NCBI RefSeq assembly: GCF_024834045.1
Contig: NZ_JANUXW010000004.1
Coordinates: forward strand, 62,001-126,000
From: Neisseria montereyensis
GTDB taxonomy: Bacteria > Pseudomonadota > Gammaproteobacteria > Burkholderiales > Neisseriaceae
Reading direction: 5' to 3'
DNA length: 64,000 nt
Both the position numbers and the translations under genes were made by a program. The notes under the pieces were generated by a model. It made no database searches. It was not told the origin of the DNA and worked only from the letters and a program-made list of their open reading frames with translations. Positions 39,401-48,012 of this stretch are shown in pieces (position 1 is the stretch's first letter; every line of letters starts with the position of its first letter).

Positions 39401-40081
39401 TTAATCAAATTGTGTACCAATTGATAGTGAACCATTCATTGGCATTTTCGCCCATTCGGATAATGAAACCATATCGGATGCGGCAAAATCCACAAAAGGC
39501 AACGCATGTGCTTGTTTACCAAACCATACCGTATGCATGCCCAATGCTTTGGCGGCATGCAGATTGTCGGCACTGTCATCAACCATAATGCAACAGTTCG
39601 GGCTTATATTTAATACTTCACACACATGCAGATAAGCCTGAGGGTGCGGCTTGTAATACAAACCGAAATCATCGGTGCCGAACCAAGTATCAAAATAAGC
39701 GGCTATGCCCAACTGCTCAACCAATGCCCGCACATAAAATGACGGTGCATTGGAAAACACAACTTTTCGACCACCCAAACCGCTTAAAGTTTCTATGGTA
39801 TTTTCCATCGGCACCAATGCCGGCAAGATATCTTCTAGCGGGTGGCTTTTTTGTAAAAAGTCATTAACAGAGATTTCGGGATGGTGTTTTTGTAGACCCG
39901 CCAGCGTTGCGCCATAGCGGTGCCAGTAGTCTTGCCTTAAATCGGAAGCCGCTTCATCACTTAAATTTAAATGACGGGCCATATATTCCGTCATTCGTTT
40001 GTTGATTAAAGAAAAAATACCCGCATCGGCATGATGCAGGGTGTTGTCGAGATCGAACAACCAAACTGTTTGACAATTCAT
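39401..40081 (-). CDS. HAD-family pyrimidine 5'-nucleotidase
   Basis: 226 residues. HAD motif I LFDLDNTLHH (Asp10 and Asp12), motif II VVFSNAP, the Lys in YYKPHPQAY and motif III CIMVDDSADN are all present, with a helical cap between. The DLDNTL...KPHP..Y combination matches the pyrimidine 5'-nucleotidase (SDT1/YjjG-like) subgroup, which removes phosphate from nucleotides or related metabolites. The exact substrate is not certain. Confidence 0.8.
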   Translation of the reverse strand: MNCQTVWLFDLDNTLHHADAGIFSLINKRMTEYMARHLNLSDEAASDLRQDYWHRYGATLAGLQKHHPEISVNDFLQKSHPLEDILPALVPMENTIETLSGLGGRKVVFSNAPSFYVRALVEQLGIAAYFDTWFGTDDFGLYYKPHPQAYLHVCEVLNISPNCCIMVDDSADNLHAAKALGMHTVWFGKQAHALPFVDFAASDMVSLSEWAKMPMNGSLSIGTQFD

Positions 40082-40105
40082 CTTATTTAAAATACTTTAC
40101 AAATA

Positions 40106-40134
40106 ATTTTTCAAAGGAAAACCCTTTGAAAAAT
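40106..40134. repeat. 29-bp palindrome in the divergent HAD-thiB intergenic region
   Basis: The perfect 12-bp arms ATTTTTCAAAGG and CCTTTGAAAAAT flank a 5-nt centre. It lies 45 bp before the thiB ATG and 24 bp upstream of the HAD gene ATG. It could be an operator or a leader hairpin. It does not resemble a TPP riboswitch, whose conserved CTGAGA was not seen. Confidence 0.6.
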
Positions 40135-40179
40135 AGCCATTTCCCATAAGGGCATCATCATCTATCCGGATCATACACA

Positions 40180-41190
40180 ATGAAGATAACACAGAAATTA
40201 TTATTAGGCTTGAGCTTATGCCTACTCACCTTCCAAGCGGCCGCACAATCGGAAGTCCGACTGGCCGTACACGGCGCATTTAGCCTGCCCGACGAACAAA
40301 TCAAGAAGTTCGAGCAAGAAAATAATGCCAAACTCACCATCATTAAAGTCGGCAGCGGCAATGAAATGCTGAATAAATTGATTTTAAGCCGTGCCAAACC
40401 GATTGCCGATGTGGTCTATGGCTTAGATAATGTCAATATCATCAAAGCATGGGAAAACGGCATCTTATCTTCAAAACAGCCTACCTCCGTACCAACCGAT
40501 GCTTCTTTGCCCGGCGTATTAGCTATTGACTACGCCTATGTGGTGTTGAACTACGATAAAAAATGGTTTGAAGATAAAAAGCTGCCCTTGCCGCAATCAC
40601 TGGAAGACCTAGCCAAACCTGCTTATAAAGATTTATTGGTACTATCCAACCCCGGCACATCCAGCCCCGGCCTGGCTTTCCTCATGGCCAATATCGGCGG
40701 ACTCGGCGAAGAACAGGCATTTAAATGGTGGGCCGATATGCGCAAAAACGGCGTAAAAGTCACTCAAAGCTGGAGCGATGCCTACTATACCGACTTCACC
40801 CAAAACGGCGGATCCCGCCCCTTAATCGTTAGCTATGCCACCAGCCCGGCCGCCGAAGTCTATTTCAGCAAAGGCAAATATACCGTACCGCCAACCGGAA
40901 ACTTATTCCTAAAAGGCGGCGTATTCCGCCAAATAGAAGGGGCTGCCGTGTTGAAAGGCGCAGAAAACCCGGGCTTAGCCATGAAACTGGCTGCATATCT
41001 GCAAAGCGCCGAGGTACAAAAAACCCTGCCGTCTGAAATGTGGGTATACCCTGCTGCCAAAGGCACACCACTGCCGCAAGTGTTTGAGTTTGCCCAAACA
41101 CCGAAACAACACTACACCCCGAGTAGCAATATCATGATAGAAAAACAAAAACAGTGGGTTAGCCGTTGGATAAGAACCGTACTCAAATAA
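40180..41190 (+). CDS. thiB: Thiamine ABC transporter substrate-binding protein
   Basis: 336 residues, periplasmic. A signal peptide ends near FQAAAQ. The mature protein has the ThiB/TbpA pattern: EVRLAVHGAFSLPDEQIKKFEQ, ADVVYGLDNV, the IDYAYVVLNYDKKWF segment, LLVLSNPGTSSPGLAFL and WSDAYYTDFTQNGGSRPLIVSYATSP. It captures thiamine or its phosphates for an inner-membrane transporter. The likely partners thiP and thiQ are about 19 kb away rather than adjacent. A DUS core lies inside the gene near 41027-41036. Confidence 0.85.
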   Translation: MKITQKLLLGLSLCLLTFQAAAQSEVRLAVHGAFSLPDEQIKKFEQENNAKLTIIKVGSGNEMLNKLILSRAKPIADVVYGLDNVNIIKAWENGILSSKQPTSVPTDASLPGVLAIDYAYVVLNYDKKWFEDKKLPLPQSLEDLAKPAYKDLLVLSNPGTSSPGLAFLMANIGGLGEEQAFKWWADMRKNGVKVTQSWSDAYYTDFTQNGGSRPLIVSYATSPAAEVYFSKGKYTVPPTGNLFLKGGVFRQIEGAAVLKGAENPGLAMKLAAYLQSAEVQKTLPSEMWVYPAAKGTPLPQVFEFAQTPKQHYTPSSNIMIEKQKQWVSRWIRTVLK

Positions 41191-41206
41191 ACCGGTTATA
41201 TGCAAA

Positions 41207-41238
41207 CAGGCCGTCTGAAAGGTTTCAGACGGCTTTTA
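41207..41238 (+). terminator. DUS-pair terminator after thiB
   Basis: AGGCCGTCTGAA (41208-41219) and its complement (41224-41234) form a stem followed by TTTT on the plus strand, 17 bp past the thiB stop. Confidence 0.75.
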
Positions 41239-41279
41239 TATAAACACCCGACACACATCCATATAACCAAGGAAAATCA

Positions 41280-42293
41280 ATGAAGCTCAAAGCCTTTCTA
41301 GCCGAACGGAATATTGAATTTAGTTTGCGCCGTTATGGTATTGATGCACTCAACTTTATGGCCTTAGGTTTATTCAGCTCTCTTATTGTCGGGCTGATTT
41401 TAAAAACCATCGGCACATGGGCCTCATGGCAGTGGCTGATAGATGTCGGCACACAAGCACAAAGCGCCATGGGCGCAGCCATCGGTACAGGCGTGGCTTT
41501 TGCCCTCAAAGCACCGCCGTTAGTATTGCTCGCCAGTGTGGTCACCGGCACCGCAGGCGCAGCTTTAGGCGGCCCTGTCGGTTGTTTCCTCGCCGCAGCA
41601 GCCGGCGCCGAAGCCGGAAAACTGCTTCACAAAACCACACCGATTGATATCGTACTCACCCCTGCCGTTACCCTAAGTGTCGGCATCGCCATTGCCCAAT
41701 TTATCGGCCCGGCCGTTGCCGCCTTAATGAGCCAAACCGGAGAATTGGTTATGTGGGCGGTAGAATTACAACCCCTACTCATGAGCATGGTTGTGGCCGT
41801 ATTAATGGGCGTATTATTAACCTTGCCCATCTCAAGCGCCGCTATTGCCATTTCCCTTTCACTCAGCGGGCTGGCAGCAGGCGCGGCTACCGTAGGCTGT
41901 TGCGCACAAATGATAGGCTTTGCCATTATGGGCTTTCGGGATAACCGCTGGGCCGGCCTACTCAGCCACGGCTTAGGCACCAGTATGCTGCAAATGCCCA
42001 ATATTATTAAAAACCCGAAAATCTGGATTCCGCCCACATTAACCAGCGCATTATTGGCACCATTAGCCACTCTAGGCTTTCAAATGAGCAATATTCCCTC
42101 AGGCGCCGGAATGGGTACCAGCGGATTAGTCGGCCAAGTAGGCACAATCAACGCTATGGGCAGCACCCCGACAGTCTGGCTCGCCATCGCCCTACTGCAC
42201 TTCATACTCCCCGCCCTGCTAACCTGGCTGATTGCCGCTTGGATGCGCCGCCGAGGGTGGATTCGGGATGGTGATTTGAAACTGGATATATAA
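41280..42293 (+). CDS. PfoR-like membrane protein (PTS IIC-type permease superfamily)
   Basis: 337 residues, highly hydrophobic with about eight to ten helices rich in Gly and Ala. The pattern NIIKNPKIWIPPTLTSALLAPLATLGF and IPSGAGMGTSGLVGQVG is that of the PfoR/PTS-EIIC-type family. These are often annotated as sugar permeases, but the transported compound is unknown and no PTS IIA or IIB gene is nearby. The 125 bp between it and hsdR contain no visible signal. Confidence 0.75.
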   Translation: MKLKAFLAERNIEFSLRRYGIDALNFMALGLFSSLIVGLILKTIGTWASWQWLIDVGTQAQSAMGAAIGTGVAFALKAPPLVLLASVVTGTAGAALGGPVGCFLAAAAGAEAGKLLHKTTPIDIVLTPAVTLSVGIAIAQFIGPAVAALMSQTGELVMWAVELQPLLMSMVVAVLMGVLLTLPISSAAIAISLSLSGLAAGAATVGCCAQMIGFAIMGFRDNRWAGLLSHGLGTSMLQMPNIIKNPKIWIPPTLTSALLAPLATLGFQMSNIPSGAGMGTSGLVGQVGTINAMGSTPTVWLAIALLHFILPALLTWLIAAWMRRRGWIRDGDLKLDI

Positions 42294-42418
42294 TATAAAA
42301 TTTAGAAAATTGCCCAAGGCGATTACGGCAAGAATAATAAAGCGCCGATTATCCTATAAAATCAAAAGATTATTTTAAATTTTAATAAACAGATAAACGA
42401 ATACAGAAAGCAAATTTA

Positions 42419-44815
42419 ATGAATAAAAAACATCTTTCAGAACGTGATATTTGTACAAAATACATAACCCCTGCCCTACAAAAAGCAGGCTGGGATATTG
42501 CCACCCAAATTCGAGAAGAATTTCCGCTCACCAAAGGCCGCATTATAGTGCGTGGCAAACTACATACTCGAGGCAAACATAAGCGTGCCGACTATGTTTT
42601 GTTTTACAAACCCAATATTCCCATTGCCATTATCGAAGCAAAAGACAATAAACACAGCATTGGCGACGGTATGCAACAAGCGCTTGGTTATGCAGAAATG
42701 CTGGATGTGCCTTTTATATTCAGCTCCAATGGTGATGGCTTTCTGTTTCACAATAAAATTGCTACCGACGGCATAATAGAACGCGAGCTTGCCCTTCACG
42801 AATTTCCTTCTGCAGAAACACTATGGCAATGGTGGTCGGAGCACCGTGGCTTAAATGAACAACAGAACACACTGATAACACAAGACTACTTTAGCGACGG
42901 AAGTCATAAAGTTCCGCGCTACTACCAATTGCAAGCCATTAACAAAACAATTGAAGCCATCGCACAAGGTCAGAATCGCATTCTTCTTGTGATGGCCACC
43001 GGCACAGGCAAAACATTTACCGCATTCCAAATTATTTGGCGGCTATGGAAATCCAGAGCTAAAAAACGCATTTTATTCCTAGCCGACCGCAATATTCTGG
43101 TTGACCAAACAATGACCAATGATTTCAAACCGTTTGGTTCGGCCATGACTAAAATTCAAAAGCGGCAAGTGAATAAATCCTATGAAATTTATCTTTCTCT
43201 TTATCAAGCCGTAACCGGTAATGAAGAAGATAAAAATATTTATCGGCAATTCAGCCCGGATTTTTTCGACCTTATTGTTATTGATGAATGCCATCGCGGT
43301 AGTGCGGCCGATGATTCTGCTTGGCGGGAAATACTGGAATATTTCTCTTCAGCTACACAAATCGGCCTAACCGCCACCCCCAAAGAAACCAAAGAAGTCT
43401 CCAATATCGACTACTTTGGCGACCCTATCTATACCTATAGCCTCCGTCAGGGCATTGATGACGGTTTTCTAGCGCCATATACAGTTGTGCGTATTGATTT
43501 TGATCGCGATCTAAGCGGCTGGCGGCCTGATAAAGAAATGGTCGATAAATATGGCAACCAAATTGAAGATCGTATCTATAACCAAAAAGATTTTGACAAA
43601 ACACTGGTGCTGGAAAAACGCACCCGGTTAGTTGCCAAAAAAATTACCGAATTTCTCAAGCAAACCAACCGTTTCGATAAAACCATCGTTTTTTGTGAAA
43701 ATATCGACCATGCCGAACGTATGCGGCAGGCGTTGGTTAATGAAAATGCCGATATGGTGGCGCAAAACAGTAAATACGTTATGCGCATCACCGGTGATAA
43801 CGAAGAAGGCAAAGCCGAACTTGATAATTTTATATTCCCTGAGAGCAAGTATCCTGTTATCGCCACCACTTCAAAGCTAATGACCACCGGAGTGGATGCT
43901 CAAACATGCAAGCTCATTGTGTTGGACCAACGTATCCAATCCATGACGGAATTTAAGCAGATTATCGGACGCGGCACACGGATTAATGAAGAGCATGGCA
44001 AATATTATTTCACCATTATGGACTTTAAAAAAGCCACCGAATTATTTGCCGACCCTGATTTTGACGGTGAGCCGGTACAAATATACGAACCTGCCGAAGA
44101 TCAATCACCCGTACCACCGGAAGAACTTACTGAACCGGAAAGCGTTGACGGCACTCCCACGCCCGAAACCGAAGAAAACGGAGTCGACTGGGAAGAAGTT
44201 GATATCATCTCCGAACCTGAAGGTAAAAATAGTATTCGCCGTTATGTTGTAGAGGGCGTTGAAGTTAAAGTGGCTGCCGAGCGTGTCCAATACTTTGATG
44301 CCAACGGAAAACTCATCACAGAGTCGCTCAAAGACTATACCCGCAACACACTCACTAAAGAATATGCCACACTGAACGATTTTCTCCGCCGTTGGAACAG
44401 CGCCGAGAAAAAACAAGCCATTATTAATGAGCTATCCGAACAAGGCATATTTTTTGAAGCCCTTGCCGAAGAAGTCGGGCGGCAGTCCGGCAAAGTGTTC
44501 GATCCTTTCGATTTAGTGTGCCATATTGTTTGGGATATGCCGCCGCTTACACGCAAAGAACGCGCCGAACAAGTGAAAAAACGGAATTACTTCACCCGCT
44601 ATGGCGAGCAAGCCCGCCGGGTATTAGAAGGGCTGCTTGATAAATATGCCGATGAAGGCGTAACACATATTGAAGAACCACAAATTCTCACTATTGCACC
44701 TTTTACCGAATTGGGCACACCGATAGAAATCATTCAAACCTTTGGCGGGCTGGAGCAATACCAACAAGCGATTAACGAATTAGAACAAGCTATTTATAGC
44801 GCCGAAGCAAAATAA
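42419..44815 (+). CDS. hsdR: Type I restriction enzyme, R subunit
   Basis: 798 residues. It translocates and cuts DNA as part of the R2M2S complex. The N-terminal PD-(D/E)xK nuclease shows RADYVLFY (Asp58) and AIIEAKD (Glu73-x-Lys75). The SF2 motor has Walker A ATGTGKT (193-199), DECH (289-292), GLTATP (317-321) and IIGRGTRI. The C-terminal EcoEI-like helical domain binds M/S. The frame is intact. The operon order is R-M-S, with hsdM 17 bp downstream. An acidic linker ([18 protein letters not shown]) separates motor and C-domain. Confidence 0.95.
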   Translation: MNKKHLSERDICTKYITPALQKAGWDIATQIREEFPLTKGRIIVRGKLHTRGKHKRADYVLFYKPNIPIAIIEAKDNKHSIGDGMQQALGYAEMLDVPFIFSSNGDGFLFHNKIATDGIIERELALHEFPSAETLWQWWSEHRGLNEQQNTLITQDYFSDGSHKVPRYYQLQAINKTIEAIAQGQNRILLVMATGTGKTFTAFQIIWRLWKSRAKKRILFLADRNILVDQTMTNDFKPFGSAMTKIQKRQVNKSYEIYLSLYQAVTGNEEDKNIYRQFSPDFFDLIVIDECHRGSAADDSAWREILEYFSSATQIGLTATPKETKEVSNIDYFGDPIYTYSLRQGIDDGFLAPYTVVRIDFDRDLSGWRPDKEMVDKYGNQIEDRIYNQKDFDKTLVLEKRTRLVAKKITEFLKQTNRFDKTIVFCENIDHAERMRQALVNENADMVAQNSKYVMRITGDNEEGKAELDNFIFPESKYPVIATTSKLMTTGVDAQTCKLIVLDQRIQSMTEFKQIIGRGTRINEEHGKYYFTIMDFKKATELFADPDFDGEPVQIYEPAEDQSPVPPEELTEPESVDGTPTPETEENGVDWEEVDIISEPEGKNSIRRYVVEGVEVKVAAERVQYFDANGKLITESLKDYTRNTLTKEYATLNDFLRRWNSAEKKQAIINELSEQGIFFEALAEEVGRQSGKVFDPFDLVCHIVWDMPPLTRKERAEQVKKRNYFTRYGEQARRVLEGLLDKYADEGVTHIEEPQILTIAPFTELGTPIEIIQTFGGLEQYQQAINELEQAIYSAEAK

Positions 44816-44832
44816 TTGGAAATCAAACTACT

Positions 44833-46299
44833 ATGTCACTTTCAACTTTAATTAAGTCGATTCAAGATATTATGCGGAAAGACGTTGGCGTCGACGGAGA
44901 TGCCCAACGCATCAGCCAAATGGTTTGGCTGATTTTCTTAAAAATCTTTGATGATAAAGAACAAGAATGGCAGTTTACCGTACCCGACTACCGCTCACCT
45001 TTAGCCGACCGCTACCGCTGGTCTAACTGGGCGAAAAATCCTGAAGGGATAACCGGCGACGAGCTTTTAAACTTTGTCAACAACGACCTATTCCCCACCT
45101 TGAAAAATTTAGCCACCACCGCTAATGCTTCCCCCTATGGCAAAGTTGTCGGTTCCGTGTTTGAAGATGCCCACAACTATATGAAATCCGGCACACTGCT
45201 GCGCCAAGTGATTAACACTATCCAGCAAGATGTGGATTTCAATAAATCCGGCGACCGCCATTTATTCAACGATATCTATGAAAAAATTCTTGCCGACCTA
45301 CAATCAGCAGGCAATGCCGGTGAATTCTATACGCCCCGCGCCGTTACCCAATTTATGGTGGATATGCTCGACCCGCAGCTCGGCCAAACGATTCTTGATC
45401 CGGCCTGCGGAACCGGCGGCTTCCTCACCTGCGCCATCGAGCATTTAAGCAAACAAATCACAACCGCAAAAGATCGCGAGCTGCTTCAAAAGAGCATTCA
45501 TGGCGTAGAAAAAAAACCGCTGCCGCATATGCTGGCAATAACCAATATGATGCTGCACGGCATAGACGTGCCCACCCATATCCGCCACGACAACACCCTC
45601 AGCCGCCCGCTTAAAGACTACGGCGCCGCCGACAAAGTGGATATAGTGATAACCAATCCCCCCTTTGGCGGCATGGAAGAAAACGGCATTGAAAACAACT
45701 TTCCACGCAAATATCAAACCCGTGAAACCGCCGATCTCTTTATGGCATTGATTATGCATCTGCTCAAGAACGACACCGGCAAAGCGGCAGTGGTATTGCC
45801 CGACGGCTTTTTATTTGGGGAAAGCACCAAAACCACGCTAAAACAAGAACTCTTAACGGAATTCAATCTGCACACCATCGTGCGCCTGCCCAAAGGCGTA
45901 TTTGCACCCTATACCAGCATTGCCACCAATATTCTGTTTTTTGATAAAGGCGGCCCCACAAAAGATATCTGGTTTTTCGAGCACCCCTATCCCGAAGGCT
46001 ATAAATCTTATTCACGCTCCAAACCCTTAACCATCGGCGAATTCGATTTAGAGAAAAGCTGGTGGGGCGGAGCAGCACGCAAAGGCAGAAAAGCCACCCG
46101 ACACGCATGGAAAGTATCCGCCACCGAGCTGGCTGATCGCGGCTACAATCTGGATTGCAAAAACCCCTATCAGGAAACCGTAGTTCAAGCCGACCCTGAA
46201 ACCTTAATAGCCGAGTATCAAAGCATTGTGAAACAAATTGAAATCCTACAAACCGAACTAAAAGCCGAATTGGCCGCCAGCTTGGAGCACCGTGTATGA
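44833..46299 (+). CDS. hsdM: Type I restriction enzyme, M subunit (N6-adenine methyltransferase)
   Basis: 488 residues. It has the N-terminal HsdM helical domain, SAM-binding motif I TILDPACGTGGF (187-198) and catalytic motif IV NPPF (275-278). It methylates adenine in the target defined by HsdS and is also needed for cleavage. GEFYTPRAVTQFMVDML just before motif I is typical. The stop overlaps hsdS by 4 bp (ATGA), so M and S are translationally coupled. Confidence 0.96.
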   Translation: MSLSTLIKSIQDIMRKDVGVDGDAQRISQMVWLIFLKIFDDKEQEWQFTVPDYRSPLADRYRWSNWAKNPEGITGDELLNFVNNDLFPTLKNLATTANASPYGKVVGSVFEDAHNYMKSGTLLRQVINTIQQDVDFNKSGDRHLFNDIYEKILADLQSAGNAGEFYTPRAVTQFMVDMLDPQLGQTILDPACGTGGFLTCAIEHLSKQITTAKDRELLQKSIHGVEKKPLPHMLAITNMMLHGIDVPTHIRHDNTLSRPLKDYGAADKVDIVITNPPFGGMEENGIENNFPRKYQTRETADLFMALIMHLLKNDTGKAAVVLPDGFLFGESTKTTLKQELLTEFNLHTIVRLPKGVFAPYTSIATNILFFDKGGPTKDIWFFEHPYPEGYKSYSRSKPLTIGEFDLEKSWWGGAARKGRKATRHAWKVSATELADRGYNLDCKNPYQETVVQADPETLIAEYQSIVKQIEILQTELKAELAASLEHRV

Positions 46300-47912
46300 A
46301 TACCGCCACGGCCAATCTATTGGCAAAATACTTCGATGCCGCTTTTAATGCACCGGAAGGCATTAAAAAATTACGCGAATTGATTCTTACTCTTGCCATG
46401 CAAGGCAAATTGGTTGAGCAAGACCCAAGCGATCCGCCTGCTTCGGAATTGCTGAAAGCAATAGAAGCGGAAAAACAGCAGTTGATAAAAGACAAAAAAA
46501 TTAAAAAGCCTAAGCCTTTACCAGCTATTAAACCGGAGGAACAACCTTATCAATTACCAAAGGGTTGGGAGTGGGTACGACTAGGAAATGTCTTACATTT
46601 CGAATATGGTAATAATCTTCCTAAAAATAAGCGTTCGAACTCCGGTGAATTTCCTGTATATGGTTCAAATGGTATCGTTGGCACTCATAAAGAAGCCTTT
46701 GTACAGGATAGATGCATCGTAATTGGTAGAAAAGGATCAGCTGGTGCATTAAATCTATGCCTTTCTTACGGTTGCTGTGTAACTGACGTGGCTTATTACT
46801 GTGTCCCACCATCATGCATCGATCTTAATTTTTCTTTTAAGTTGCTTTGCAATTTGAAACTGGAAACCCTTGGAAAAGGCATAAAACCGGGCCTAAATCG
46901 AAATGATGCCTATAATTTATTAATTGCCATTCCTCCATTTTCTGAACAACTGCGAATTGTCGCCCGTATCGATCAGTTAATGGCTTTATGCGATAAGTTA
47001 GAAAAACTGCGTGCGGAAAGAGTAGAAAAACGACAGGCCGTACATGCAGCCGCTATTCAACAGCTCCTCGAAGCTCCAAATAGCTCTGCCTGGAATTTTA
47101 TTCAACAGCATTTTGGCGAACTCTACAGTGTTAAAGAAAATATTACTGAGCTACGCAAAGCCATTCTCCAACTGGCCATGCAAGGCAAATTGGTTGCGCA
47201 AGATCCAAGCGATCCGCCTGCTTCCGAACTGTTGAAAGCCATAGAAGCGGAAAAACAGCAGTTGATAGAAGACAAAAAAATTAAAAAGCCTAAGCCTTTA
47301 CCAACTATTAAACCGGAAGAACAACCTTATCAATTACCAAAGGGTTGGGAATGGGTGAGATTAAACGATGTGCTTGATGTACGGGATGGAACTCATGACA
47401 CCCCTAAATATGTGAACACTGGGTATCCACTGGTTACTAGCAAAAATATTTATGCTGGCCAACTCAGCTTGGATAATATTAAATATATATCCAAAGAAGA
47501 CCATAAGAAAATATCTGAACGCTCAAAAGTAGATAAAGGTGATATCCTATTTGCAATGATTGGCAGTATCGGTAATCCTGTAATTGTGGATTTAGATATA
47601 GAATTCTCAATAAAAAATATTGCACTATTCAAATATTTTATAGAAGGTACACCAAATAATCGATATCTTCACTATTATCTTATTTACGCTCAAAAAAAGA
47701 TGAAAACAATGTCTTCTGGGGCTGTCCAAAGTTTTGTATCTTTGAGTTTCCTTAGAAATTATCCATTCCCCCTCCCCCCCCTCCCCGAACAAAAACGCAT
47801 CGTAGCCCGTATCGACCAGCTAATGGCTTTATGCGATAAGTTGGAACAACAAATAGAAGCGGCAACAGATAAACAAACCGAACTACTCAATACGGTAGCC
47901 GCTCGGATATAG
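46296..47912 (+). CDS. hsdS: Type I restriction enzyme, S (specificity) subunit
   Basis: 538 residues, full length. Two target-recognition domains (about residues 95-225 and 355-500) alternate with conserved helical regions. The halves repeat each other: LAMQGKLV through LPKGWEWVRL occurs at residues 34-94 and again exactly 260 codons later (294-354), and ARIDQLMALCDKLE occurs at the end of each half. The two TRDs differ, so a bipartite site is expected. Near the 3' end the codons for PFPLPPLPEQ include a C8 run (47774-47781) flanked by C5 and C4, a possible slippage site. The target sequence cannot be predicted. Confidence 0.95.
   Translation: MNTATANLLAKYFDAAFNAPEGIKKLRELILTLAMQGKLVEQDPSDPPASELLKAIEAEKQQLIKDKKIKKPKPLPAIKPEEQPYQLPKGWEWVRLGNVLHFEYGNNLPKNKRSNSGEFPVYGSNGIVGTHKEAFVQDRCIVIGRKGSAGALNLCLSYGCCVTDVAYYCVPPSCIDLNFSFKLLCNLKLETLGKGIKPGLNRNDAYNLLIAIPPFSEQLRIVARIDQLMALCDKLEKLRAERVEKRQAVHAAAIQQLLEAPNSSAWNFIQQHFGELYSVKENITELRKAILQLAMQGKLVAQDPSDPPASELLKAIEAEKQQLIEDKKIKKPKPLPTIKPEEQPYQLPKGWEWVRLNDVLDVRDGTHDTPKYVNTGYPLVTSKNIYAGQLSLDNIKYISKEDHKKISERSKVDKGDILFAMIGSIGNPVIVDLDIEFSIKNIALFKYFIEGTPNNRYLHYYLIYAQKKMKTMSSGAVQSFVSLSFLRNYPFPLPPLPEQKRIVARIDQLMALCDKLEQQIEAATDKQTELLNTVAARI
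46395..46576 (+). repeat. hsdS internal direct repeat, copy 1
   Basis: 182 bp nearly identical to 47175-47356, collinear without gaps at an offset of 780 bp. Differences are a small number of single bases. It precedes the first target-recognition domain. Confidence 0.9.
47175..47356 (+). repeat. hsdS internal direct repeat, copy 2
   Basis: Second copy of the 182-bp repeat, preceding the second target-recognition domain. Recombination with copy 1 would delete or exchange one TRD in frame, because the spacing (780 bp) is a multiple of three. Confidence 0.9.
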
Positions 47913-47940
47913 AATACATCTACGATAATCGCTGTAATAA

Positions 47941-47978
47941 CAAGAGGCCGTCTGAAAAAGATTTCAGACGGCCTCTTG
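47941..47978. terminator. DUS-pair terminator between hsdS and betT
   Basis: A long near-perfect palindrome beginning CAAGAGGCCGTCTGAAA and ending in its complement gives a 17-bp stem with a short loop. It lies between convergent genes and can serve both. Confidence 0.8.
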
Positions 47979-48012
47979 TTTATTCAGTTGTATAGCAACC
48001 TAGTTTTTTACT

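Noticed and set aside
40082-40179. TPP riboswitch upstream of thiB
   Set aside because: The conserved core elements are not present; only a simple palindrome is seen.
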